17,080 nt of DNA from an uncultured Wenzhouxiangella sp. Lineage in GTDB: Bacteria > Pseudomonadota > Gammaproteobacteria > Xanthomonadales > Wenzhouxiangellaceae. Positions 5,304-14,319 of the stretch are shown here, in pieces (position 1 is the first letter of the stretch; each line of letters opens with the position of its first letter). The position numbers and the translations under genes were made by a program. Location of the stretch: positions 1 through 17,080 of the forward strand of contig CALEIM010000035.1 in the NCBI GenBank assembly GCA_937876395.1. Direction: 5' to 3'. The notes under the pieces were generated by a model. The model ran no database searches. It saw only the letters and a list, made by a program, of their open reading frames with translations, and was not told the origin of the DNA.

Positions 5304-8300
5304 TCAGCGCTGGGCCAGGGGATCATATATCGCGCTGACGATCCACTCGCGCAGCTTGGCGGCCGTCTCGGGCTCCAGCCCGCTGCGGTGAGCGAGTTCA
5401 GCGGCTGACATGGCCGCGGCCTCGCGCCGGGCTGACAGGTAGTGGCTTTCTCTGAGCCACTGTTCCAGCGCATCACTGGTATCGGTGCGAAAGCGGCTGA
5501 CCCGACCCTCGCGCAGCGCTTCGAGCAGGGCATCAGGCTGCCCGCCGACCTCATCGAGCAGCTCGACCACGCGCTCCATGAAAGCCTCACTGATCTGGCC
5601 GAAGGTCGCCAGAGCGGCGGCATCGACCGGTCGATTGTGGCGTGCGCGCCAGTCGTCGAGGATCAGCGCCGTGGCCGTGCAGCGCTGTTTGAGGAGCTGG
5701 ATTTGCTCTGGTTCGAGCAGGCGGTCGGTCGCGCCGACGCGCTCCAGGTAGCCGCCCAGTTCACCGACCCGGCCAAGTTCGACGCGAATCAGGCTCGCGG
5801 CCAGTTCGAGCCGGTCATGGAGCAGATGGAAGACCTCGACCATGCCGGTGCCCAGCCAGGGATTGATCGGTCCGATGCCGGCCTGCCGTGCCCAGTCTTC
5901 GGGGCTGAATTTTCCGGGGTCGGGAACATCACGCCGGCGGTGCTCGGCGCTTGGCATGCTCAGCTTGAGCGGTTCGATCTGGCCGCGCCGGACCTCGGCC
6001 ATGTCGATCACATGCGGCTTGTGGCCGTCGCCGGCCCACTCGGACCAGGCGGCCGCCTCACCGCTTTGCGCCGTCAGGTAAAACATCTGGCGGCCGGAGC
6101 GGCTGATTTCCTGGATTGACTCAACTACCAGGCGATAGCGATCCGGGTCGGAGGTGGTCAGCACCTCGTCCATGAACACCGGCAGGCTTTCGCGATGCTG
6201 CTCGGCCTGCTCGATCCAGGCCAGCCGCAGCGCCAGCAGAAGCTGTGCCCGGCTGGCGGTTGATAGCTCGGCGAGCGGGCGAATTCGTTCGGATCGAGCG
6301 TCAAAAACTTCGAAGCGATCACCGCGAAAGCGTAGCCGGTAACGGTGGCGGGTAAAGCGCTCCAGCCAGGCGGTGGCGCGTGACAACGCGGCCGGTTCGT
6401 TCTCGGCCTGGTGGGCAATGCGCACATCTTCGACCAGAGCCTGGCCGGCGTTGGCCAGCAGATGACGCTCCAGTTCCTCGCTCAGCGTCTGCCGCTGGGT
6501 TTCATACTTGCCGCTGAGTGCGGTCAGTTCGCGTCGCCTGAGCAGCTCGTCGTGGCGAGTGCGCAAGGTGGCAATGCGTCGATTGAGCTCGTCGCGCCGT
6601 TCGACCTGGGCGGCCAGGCCCTGCTGTCGACGGTCGAGCTCGTCACGCTGCTGCTCGCGCGCCTGTTTGAGCAGATCCCGATGCCGTTCGAGCTTTAGTT
6701 CCAGTCGGGCAACCTCCATGCCGAGATCGCGCCGCTGCTGTTCAAGCCGCTGCCATTCCTTGAGCCGTGCGCAGCGCTGGGCCAGGGTATTGCGGTCGCC
6801 GGGTTTGATGCCGGCCTGGGTGAAAATCTGGTCCTGGCGTTCCGTGAGCCCTTCGATATCGGCCTTGATCTCGCCCTGGCGGCGGCGGCTGGCCTGAATT
6901 CGGTTGTGCAGCTCGGCATTGGTGCGCATCCGCGGGACAAGCTGATGGAGCACGCCCGACAGGGTTTTGCTGGATAGCCTGGCATCAGCCTCAATGCCGT
7001 GGTTTTGCATCAGCTCGGCAGCATGGCCGCGCCCGGTTTCATGGGCGGCGCGTGCCTGGTCGAGCTCGTGGCGGTGGCGACGCACGCTGCTGTCGGCGCG
7101 CTGCCAGTCATGGAGTTGCCGTGCCCAGAGCAAAAAGCCGGTTTCCAGGCGGGCGTCGTGCTCCAGCCCGAGACCCTGGGCCTGAGCTTCGAGTCGGGCG
7201 CGTGCCTCTTCGAAATGTGCGCGCTCATCGTTGAGACGTTCGTGCAGTTCGCCGGCGCGTTTTTGCTGGACGTGACGGTGGGTGCTGGCCTCCAGCTCCT
7301 CTTCAAGCCGTTCCAGGCGCGCTTCCACCTCGCTTTCACTCCAGCCCAGCGGCTCTTCGATTTCAGTTGACAAATAGCGCGTGCGCGCCTGTCCGAGAAA
7401 TCGATAGCGCTGAATGAAACGGACCAGCAGACTCAGCGGCAGGCCAACGGCGATGAGGATCAGCAAGATCAGCTCGCCGACCGGGTCGAGTTCGCGCGGA
7501 CCGAGCAGGCGCCAGGCGGCGACTGCAGCCGTCAGGCTCAGCCCGCCCCACAGCAGGCCCTCCAGCTCGCTCAGGCGGGCGTGCTTTAGCCAGTCGACCA
7601 GGGCGTCGCGAGCCTGGCGCAGCGCATCGACCGAGGCGAGAGCTTCGGCGCGCGGTACGTGCAGCCGGGCCAGGTCGGCGCTGATGCCGCGCACTTTCTC
7701 CCGCTGGTCGAGGATCCGGTCGACCTGGCGTTCAAATTTTTCCAGCTCGGCCAAGGGCAGTTCGGGCTGTTCGCGGCTCGTGCCGGAGCCCAGTCGTCTG
7801 GACACGGCCTGCTGTTCCTGGATGGCGCGCTCAAGTTCGCCGACATGTTTTTCGATGCGCTGCTCCAACGCGCCGAGCTGGTCGCGTTGCTCGGCCAGGC
7901 CGGCCTGTACGGCCTCCAACTGCTCGGGGTCGACGTTGCCGATTTCGGCCAGCCGGGTTTCGGCCTGTGCCAGCGTCTGATTTTCCAGATTGAGTTCCTT
8001 GCGGCGCTGGGCGATCTGCTCATCAATCTGTTCGATGCGGTCAATCTCATCGCCGCGCAGTCGATCCATACCGCCGTCGAACTCTTCGATCAGGGTATGT
8101 TCGAGCGCGGTGCGCGCGCTCAGGGCATCGGCCATCGCCAGGGCATCTTCGCAGGCGCGCAGTTCGCCGGCAGCGTCGCCGGTGGCGGCCAGCTCGTGCT
8201 GGAGCTCATCGAGGGTGTCGAGCTTGTCCTGGAGATCGGCGTACTCGGCCTGTTTCTCGTCGATCTGCAGGCTCAGGCGAGCCAGTTCACGGGCGCGCCC

Positions 8301-8750
8301 CTGCGGTCGCGGCGGAATTTGCAGCGGCGCGCCCGAAAGCAGTGTGTCAAGATCAAAGCCGCCGGCCAGCAGGGTGCGGATCTGGCCGGCGATATGCGCT
8401 TCGGTGTCGCCGAAACGGACCAGATCTTCCGAGCTGATCAGAAAGGCGCCGACGCTTTCGTTGCCGGGCAGCGGCGGCGGCGGTGCCGCCTGGCCGTCTT
8501 TGAGCCAGCTCACCTGTTCGCCGTGGCGTTCACAGTCGAGCGCTTCCTCGCCGATCAGCCAGCGCGCCTGGAGGTGGCAAAAGCCCGGACTTTGATCCGG
8601 GTAGAGCAGGGCGCGTACGGCGCGCACGATGCTGGATTTGCCCGAGGCATTCGGGCCGGTGATGAAATTGATTGCCTTCGGCTCGAAGCGGATGGAGACG
8701 GGTCCGTCGAGGCCGGGCAGATGGTGAATGTCGAGGCGTTCGAGCTTCAC
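5304..8750 (-). CDS. Membrane-tethered Rad50/SbcC/YhaN-like AAA ATPase with C-terminal extension
   Basis: This 1148-residue SMC-like ATPase is probably the motor and clamp partner of the phosphoesterase encoded just upstream. Walker A is GPNASGKSS (32-40). The ABC signature is LSTASRAQ (829-836), like the YhaN type rather than LSGGQ. Walker B is LPVFMDE (856-862) with a D-loop near 866-870. Long Glu/Arg/Gln-rich coiled coils fill about 150-390 and 455-770. Midway, where Rad50/SbcC has its CxxC zinc hook, there are two hydrophobic stretches (about 400-416 and 425-444) and no CxxC anywhere, so the coiled-coil tip appears membrane-inserted, as in YhaN. Beyond the ATPase core (about residue 925) lies a helical region of about 220 residues that I do not recognise. 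The GTG start overlaps the phosphoesterase stop (GTGA) and has GAGG 7 nt upstream (8758-8761). Confidence 0.9.
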   Translation of the reverse strand: MKLERLDIHHLPGLDGPVSIRFEPKAINFITGPNASGKSSIVRAVRALLYPDQSPGFCHLQARWLIGEEALDCERHGEQVSWLKDGQAAPPPPLPGNESVGAFLISSEDLVRFGDTEAHIAGQIRTLLAGGFDLDTLLSGAPLQIPPRPQGRARELARLSLQIDEKQAEYADLQDKLDTLDELQHELAATGDAAGELRACEDALAMADALSARTALEHTLIEEFDGGMDRLRGDEIDRIEQIDEQIAQRRKELNLENQTLAQAETRLAEIGNVDPEQLEAVQAGLAEQRDQLGALEQRIEKHVGELERAIQEQQAVSRRLGSGTSREQPELPLAELEKFERQVDRILDQREKVRGISADLARLHVPRAEALASVDALRQARDALVDWLKHARLSELEGLLWGGLSLTAAVAAWRLLGPRELDPVGELILLILIAVGLPLSLLVRFIQRYRFLGQARTRYLSTEIEEPLGWSESEVEARLERLEEELEASTHRHVQQKRAGELHERLNDERAHFEEARARLEAQAQGLGLEHDARLETGFLLWARQLHDWQRADSSVRRHRHELDQARAAHETGRGHAAELMQNHGIEADARLSSKTLSGVLHQLVPRMRTNAELHNRIQASRRRQGEIKADIEGLTERQDQIFTQAGIKPGDRNTLAQRCARLKEWQRLEQQRRDLGMEVARLELKLERHRDLLKQAREQQRDELDRRQQGLAAQVERRDELNRRIATLRTRHDELLRRRELTALSGKYETQRQTLSEELERHLLANAGQALVEDVRIAHQAENEPAALSRATAWLERFTRHRYRLRFRGDRFEVFDARSERIRPLAELSTASRAQLLLALRLAWIEQAEQHRESLPVFMDEVLTTSDPDRYRLVVESIQEISRSGRQMFYLTAQSGEAAAWSEWAGDGHKPHVIDMAEVRRGQIEPLKLSMPSAEHRRRDVPDPGKFSPEDWARQAGIGPINPWLGTGMVEVFHLLHDRLELAASLIRVELGRVGELGGYLERVGATDRLLEPEQIQLLKQRCTATALILDDWRARHNRPVDAAALATFGQISEAFMERVVELLDEVGGQPDALLEALREGRVSRFRTDTSDALEQWLRESHYLSARREAAAMSAAELAHRSGLEPETAAKLREWIVSAIYDPLAQR

Positions 8751-10015
8751 CGGCCAGCCTCGCGCTGGGCCAGCATCAGCAGCAGGGCCCGACGGCCGGA
8801 GCGGCGCAGCCAGTCGGCGATATCGGCCTCTTCAAGCCGGCGGTCCAGGGCCTGGAACTCGGGCGCGGCGAGCGGCGTCGATAATGCCTGCTGGCCGAGG
8901 CGAATCAGCCGGTCAAATTCCTCGCTTTCCGGATCATCAAGCGCGAGCAGGCGTCGGGCCAGCAGGCCGGATGGATCGTCCTGGCCGGCCAGACGCTTGA
9001 GGTCCAGACGCGGCAGGGCGATTGATTCAATGCGTTGAATAAAACAGCGCAAGCCCGCTTCCTGCCAGGAGCGATTGTCGGCGGCCAGCTCAGCGGCAGC
9101 CGCAGCAAGTTGGCCCGCTGCCGGGCTTTGGCCGCTCAAGGTAATCCGCCAGCCGATGGCCACAGGCCCCTGGTCATCGAGGTCAATCTCGCCCAGGCGC
9201 TGTTTGATCGCTTTCAGTACGGTCTGGTCGAGTGCGGCGGCATCTTCCAGCTCGCTGCAGTCGACGTCCAGCGCTTCAAAGCGCAGCGGTGCCAGCGGCA
9301 GATGTTCAAAACTCAGGCGGCGCGGACTGACTTCAATCAGCCACGGCCCGCGCGCGCCGGTTTCCGAGGCGCGCAGCGCCGTAATCGAGCCCAGGTAGCC
9401 GATCGGCCGCTCGCTGCTGAGCGGGTCCGGGCGATGGATATGCCCAAGCAGCCAGCTATCAATCGGCGCGGCTTCAAGGTCGCGGCGTGCAACCGGCGCG
9501 TAGGGGCTGTCAGTCTGGTCGAGGTCACAGTGCAGCAGGCCGATTGTGGTGGCGATTTTGCTCGTGGGCAAGTCGAGCGTCGGCAGGCTGTCGAGTGGAT
9601 TGCTGCGCACCTGGGGGCGTGGGAAAGACCAGCCGACTATGCCCAGACCATCGAACTGGCGCAATTGCCAGCGGCCGTTGGCGCCGATCAGCTCCAGGCT
9701 GTCGATTTCGTCAGCCAGCCGGGGCAGGGTTTCAGTGTCGTGGTTGCCGGCCACGGCGAGCACCGGAATGCCCGCATTGCTCAGGCGCTCAACGCCGGCG
9801 CGCAGTTCGCCGTAAGCAAAAAAGAAATCGCGTTCCCGGTCGATCAGATCACCGGCGAGCAAAACGGCATCCACGCCGTAGGCCAGGGCCGTGTCCACAG
9901 CCCGTATCCAGGCCGCCTCAGGCCCCAGCTCGGAGTGTCGCTCGCGCAGATCCTCGGGCAGCGCCGGCGCCGGGCGGCCCAGATGCATGTCGCCAATGGC
10001 TAACAGGGTGGTCAA
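8747..10015 (-). CDS. Calcineurin-type metallophosphoesterase, Mre11/SbcD/YhaO-like nuclease subunit
   Basis: This 422-residue protein is a predicted two-metal DNA nuclease or phosphodiesterase. It has all five family motifs: GDMH (8-11), AGDLID (54-59), GNHD (90-93), LLHCD with His162, and GHIH (191-194). The N-terminal enzyme domain covers about 1-210. A 210-residue C-terminal region, rich in Leu and charged residues, probably serves as cap and ATPase-binding domain, as in Mre11. The start is TTG 10015: it gives eight residues before the first metal Asp, the usual length, and an upstream TTG at 10020 hits a stop. The start lies 1 nt after the stop of the 64-residue gene and the stop overlaps the ATPase start by 4 nt, so the three are translationally coupled. 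SbcD is the best-known relative, but pairing with a YhaN-like partner favours the YhaO type. Confidence 0.92.
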   Translation of the reverse strand: MTTLLAIGDMHLGRPAPALPEDLRERHSELGPEAAWIRAVDTALAYGVDAVLLAGDLIDRERDFFFAYGELRAGVERLSNAGIPVLAVAGNHDTETLPRLADEIDSLELIGANGRWQLRQFDGLGIVGWSFPRPQVRSNPLDSLPTLDLPTSKIATTIGLLHCDLDQTDSPYAPVARRDLEAAPIDSWLLGHIHRPDPLSSERPIGYLGSITALRASETGARGPWLIEVSPRRLSFEHLPLAPLRFEALDVDCSELEDAAALDQTVLKAIKQRLGEIDLDDQGPVAIGWRITLSGQSPAAGQLAAAAAELAADNRSWQEAGLRCFIQRIESIALPRLDLKRLAGQDDPSGLLARRLLALDDPESEEFDRLIRLGQQALSTPLAAPEFQALDRRLEEADIADWLRRSGRRALLLMLAQREAGR

Positions 10016-10016
10016 T

Positions 10017-10211
10017 TCAAATGCTCGCTCGCTTCTGACGGCCCAAGATAATGGAATTGACCGGGGGCGACAAGCCGAGCTGCTCAGTTGCGGCCTGCGT
10101 TGATTCGGAAGTCACAAAATCTCCATGCGCCTCAGCAATGCTCAGCACAGCAGAGGCTGCATCCAGTGGCCCAGAAGCCTGTGTCAAGCATGCCGGCCCA
10201 TCACGTAGCAT
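10017..10211 (-). CDS. Small hypothetical protein (64 aa) leading the phosphoesterase/ATPase genes
   Basis: I do not recognise this protein. It begins MLRDGPACLTQASGPLD and ends NSIILGRQKRASI. There is no signal peptide or transmembrane segment, a single Cys at position 8, an Ala/Ser/Glu-rich likely helical middle, and a basic C-terminus (RQKR). Support for it being real is a GGGAGG ribosome-binding site exactly 6 nt before ATG 10211 and the stop codon lying 1 nt before the TTG start of the phosphoesterase. That arrangement suggests translational coupling, since a TTG start is weak alone. Its third codon positions look less GC-rich than those of its neighbours, so it could be a recent or fast-evolving gene. 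Alternatively it could be only a short leader frame that feeds ribosomes to the downstream gene. It lies 56 nt downstream of the yheS stop. Confidence 0.55.
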   Translation of the reverse strand: MLRDGPACLTQASGPLDAASAVLSIAEAHGDFVTSESTQAATEQLGLSPPVNSIILGRQKRASI

Positions 10212-10217
10212 GTTCAA

Positions 10218-10223
10218 CCTCCC
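10218..10223 (-). promoter_or_regulatory. Strong ribosome-binding site of the 64-aa gene
   Basis: GGGAGG on the minus strand with a 6-nt spacer to ATG 10211. It decides the start of the small gene over longer in-frame extensions that would overlap yheS. Confidence 0.6.
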
Positions 10224-10267
10224 GCTGGCCCGGTATGGTTGCGACCTTGCAAAGCCGGCAGCCTTGT

Positions 10268-12172
<1,905 letters not shown>

Positions 12173-12253
12173 GTCCTCAGGCTGTACGGTCAAGGCGGCT
12201 TTCGCAACCGGATATGGTAGCGTACCCGGCAATCATCCTAGCGGTCCTTCAGA
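12173..12253. other. Divergent spacer between yheS and the YgjP-like gene
   Basis: These 81 nt separate two divergent starts and must hold both promoters. No clear -35/-10 pair or operator was seen. Confidence 0.4.
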
Positions 12254-12958
12254 GTGTCATTTCGATTGGTCCATCATCCCCGCGCGCGCCGCGTCACACT
12301 CAGGGTTGAGCACGATGGCGAGCTGGTGCTGACCGCGCCACGCCATGTTTCGCGCGCCGCGCTGGAGCGCCTGGTCAGCGCCCGGCAAGACTGGATCGCT
12401 TCGACCAGACAACGCCTGGCGCAGGCTTGCAGTCGCCGTGATCCGGAAACCAGCGCGCTCAACCCCGCCCGTATCAAGCTGCCGGCCATTGACGAGCAGT
12501 GGCAGGTTGAATATTTGGCGGGCCGTCGGGCCGAAGTTATCGCCGCCGGCCGCCTGATCCGCCTGCCCGAAGCCGAATGCAAATTGGATACCGCGCATCG
12601 CCTGCAAGCCTGGCTCAAGCAGCGCGCGCGTCAGACCCTGGTGCCACGGGTGGACGAGCTGGCGACGCGCTTCGGCATCCGCTTTGAGCAGGTCAGCATT
12701 CGCAACCAGCGCTCGCGCTGGGGAAGCTGTTCGGCCACAGGTCGGCTGTCGCTCAACGCCCGCCTGCTGTTCTGCACGCCACAGGCCTGCGACTACGTCC
12801 TGATCCACGAACTGGTCCACATTGAACACCCCAACCACTCACCGCGTTTCTGGCAACGCGTCGAACAGCTTTGCCCGCACTATCGTGAATCGATGGCCTC
12901 ACTCAAAACAGTCTGGCAGGAACTGCCGGACTGGGTGCGGGCACGGCGCAAAAATTAG
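12254..12958 (+). CDS. YgjP/SprT-like zinc metallopeptidase-like protein (DUF45 family)
   Basis: This 234-residue cytoplasmic protein belongs to the YgjP-like group of predicted metal-dependent hydrolases. The zinc motif is HELVH (185-189), followed by HPNHSPRFW with a third His at 192 or 195. The preceding RNQRSRWGSCSATGRLSLN (150-168) is the family's second signature. The N-terminus (VTLRVEHDGELVLTAP) matches the beta-rich start of the family. The biological substrate of this family is unknown to me. The start is GTG 12254; no strong ribosome-binding site is visible, but the N-terminal family motif begins only about 13 residues in, so it cannot lie much further downstream. It is divergent from yheS. 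GC content is high like the neighbours (about two thirds by hand count at 12661-12720), unlike the gene that follows. Confidence 0.9.
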   Translation: MSFRLVHHPRARRVTLRVEHDGELVLTAPRHVSRAALERLVSARQDWIASTRQRLAQACSRRDPETSALNPARIKLPAIDEQWQVEYLAGRRAEVIAAGRLIRLPEAECKLDTAHRLQAWLKQRARQTLVPRVDELATRFGIRFEQVSIRNQRSRWGSCSATGRLSLNARLLFCTPQACDYVLIHELVHIEHPNHSPRFWQRVEQLCPHYRESMASLKTVWQELPDWVRARRKN

Positions 12959-13009
12959 CCGATTAGGTGCGTTTCTATCGCCTCTATAGAAGAAGCGGGC
13001 GGTCCAGAG

Positions 13010-13876
13010 TTGCCTTGCGAGAACTGCCCGGAATTTCATGATCTGATGCAATATCCTTCCTCGGGCATGTGGTTCAATCCGGATCAGCCGGGGACAGGGT
13101 TCACGCTTGAAGTGCAGGCCAGTGTTGTTTCCGGCTATTACTATCTCTATGACGAGGATGGCAATCCTGAGTGGCTGATGTTTACTGATGCCCTGCAAAT
13201 CAATGAAGACGGGGAAAGTGATGCTCGATGGATCCTGGAGACTGATTTGATCCGTGTTCGTGGTGGTGCCTGCCTGAACTGTTCCTATGAAGAGCCTGCA
13301 GAAATTGAAACGGCAGGGATCCTGAAAATGGAATTTTACTGGCGAAATCATGGCAGCTATTCGGTCAATGGCGGTCCGGTGCAGAGGATCACACCCATGG
13401 CCTATACCTCGAGTATGGTTTTTGGCGCTTTTACACCTTATTCGGACTTCTACCTGCCGTCGCCGGATCAACGAGAAATTCCTTCGCTGCCTTTGAAGCC
13501 GGAGCAGTTTCCTGACAAGCTGCCCTGGGTATTTGTTTTTCGGGCGCAGGCTGGCACGGGCTGGACGTATGGAATGCTCCCGGTCGATATAAGATCCCGT
13601 CTGGTTGAAAATGGTCAGCACGAGTGGGAGTTGGGAGCACTGGTCGGTGGAGAGTTTGCGAGTCGGTGGGGAAAGTTGACTTGTTATGCTGAAGAAGATC
13701 TTGGTCCGATGTGCCGAATTGATTTTGATTTGAGCTCGACGGCTGGTGAAATTGCCGATCATTTCGTGGATCAGCCTTTATTCCTGGCTCCCGGTAATCT
13801 GGGCCATGAGCGATTTGAAGCACAGACAGAAAACGGAATGATTACTCTGATCGCTTATCGAATGGATTACAACTAA
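13010..13876 (+). CDS. Hypothetical protein with Gly-x-Trp-x-Asn-Pro repeat-type motif, probable exported protein lacking its signal peptide
   Basis: The function is unknown. Residues near the start read PSSGMWFNPDQPGTGF followed by YYYLYDEDGNPEWL. This is a motif common in secreted proteins of Xanthomonadales, where a Gly-x-Trp-x-Asn-Pro turn leads into a beta-rich domain ending in (D)GNPxW. Two CxxC pairs (CENC near the start, CLNC near 90) suggest disulfides and hence export. Yet there is no signal peptide: the frame is open upstream only to the TAG at 12956, and the codons there encode no hydrophobic stretch. The start is unclear: TTG 13010 gives 288 residues and ATG 13046 gives 276; neither has a good ribosome-binding site. 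Base composition is clearly lower in GC (about 47% in 13141-13200). It is either a truncated gene that lost its 5' end or a cytoplasmic derivative. Confidence 0.65.
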   Translation: MPCENCPEFHDLMQYPSSGMWFNPDQPGTGFTLEVQASVVSGYYYLYDEDGNPEWLMFTDALQINEDGESDARWILETDLIRVRGGACLNCSYEEPAEIETAGILKMEFYWRNHGSYSVNGGPVQRITPMAYTSSMVFGAFTPYSDFYLPSPDQREIPSLPLKPEQFPDKLPWVFVFRAQAGTGWTYGMLPVDIRSRLVENGQHEWELGALVGGEFASRWGKLTCYAEEDLGPMCRIDFDLSSTAGEIADHFVDQPLFLAPGNLGHERFEAQTENGMITLIAYRMDYN

Positions 13877-13880
13877 GTTG

Positions 13881-13920
13881 CCAGCGGCTTTGATGGTTTC
13901 GGTATTGAAGCCAGCGGCCT
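13881..13920. repeat. Short direct repeat, two copies 30 bp apart
   Basis: CCAGCGGCTT at 13881-13890 recurs as CCAGCGGCCT at 13911-13920, between the hypothetical gene and queD. It is too short to assign; it may be a trace of a duplication in the spacer. Confidence 0.35.
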
Positions 13921-13921
13921 T

Positions 13922-13927
13922 GGAGGG
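13922..13927 (+). promoter_or_regulatory. Ribosome-binding site favouring an upstream GTG start of queD
   Basis: GGAGGG sits 5 nt before an in-frame GTG at 13933. The family-typical ATG at 13963 has no ribosome-binding site of its own, so the real protein may carry 10 extra N-terminal residues. Confidence 0.45.
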
Positions 13928-13962
13928 CGCTGGTGGATGACGCAGCCGTTACAATATCTACC

Positions 13963-14319
13963 ATGGAACTGTTCAAGGTTTTTCAGATTGAAGCGGCGCA
14001 TTTTCTGCCGGAGGTGGCGGAGGGGCACAAGTGTCGACGGATTCACGGGCACTCGTTCCGGGTTGAAGTGCATGTCAGCGGCGAGGTGGTTGAACCGGCT
14101 GGGTGGGTGATGGACTTTGCCGATCTGAAGCAGGCGTTCGAGCCGATCTATCAGCAGCTTGATCACCAGTTTCTCAATGAGATCGAGGGGCTGGAAAATC
14201 CGACCAGCGAGAACCTGGCGCGCTGGATCTGGATTCGGCTGGCGCCGCGGCTGCCTGGATTGTCCAGGCTGGTGATCCAGGAAACCTGTACCTCCGGCTG
14301 TATTTATCGCGGCGATTGA
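13963..14319 (+). CDS. queD: 6-carboxy-5,6,7,8-tetrahydropterin synthase / PTPS family (QueD)
   Basis: This 118-residue enzyme of the 6-pyruvoyl-tetrahydropterin synthase fold most likely makes carboxytetrahydropterin from dihydroneopterin triphosphate in queuosine (7-deazaguanine) synthesis. Zinc ligands are His13 (EAAHFLP) and His28/His30 (RRIHGHSF). Cys24 fits the catalytic Cys, LDHQFLN supplies Asp67-His68, and Glu107 lies in QETCTSGCIYRG. PTENLA-type spacing is present as NPTSENLARW. Length and N-terminus (MELFKVFQIEAAHF) fit the family from ATG 13963. A GTG at 13933 with a good ribosome-binding site would give 128 residues. The last 16 nt overlap the end of the convergent symporter gene. 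No other queuosine gene is in the window, so a role in pterin metabolism cannot be excluded. Confidence 0.92.
   Translation: MELFKVFQIEAAHFLPEVAEGHKCRRIHGHSFRVEVHVSGEVVEPAGWVMDFADLKQAFEPIYQQLDHQFLNEIEGLENPTSENLARWIWIRLAPRLPGLSRLVIQETCTSGCIYRGD

Noticed and set aside
7659..10003. Two long plus-strand open frames (459 and 322 codons) opposite the phosphoesterase and ATPase genes
   Set aside because: They are antisense to genes with clear motifs and contain no recognisable domains. High GC content makes stops rare on the opposite strand.
12899..13762. 287-codon minus-strand open frame opposite the lower-GC gene
   Set aside because: I considered it as the real gene because the sense protein lacks a signal peptide. 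The sense frame carries a recognisable Gly-x-Trp-x-Asn-Pro motif and CxxC pairs, while the antisense frame shows nothing.
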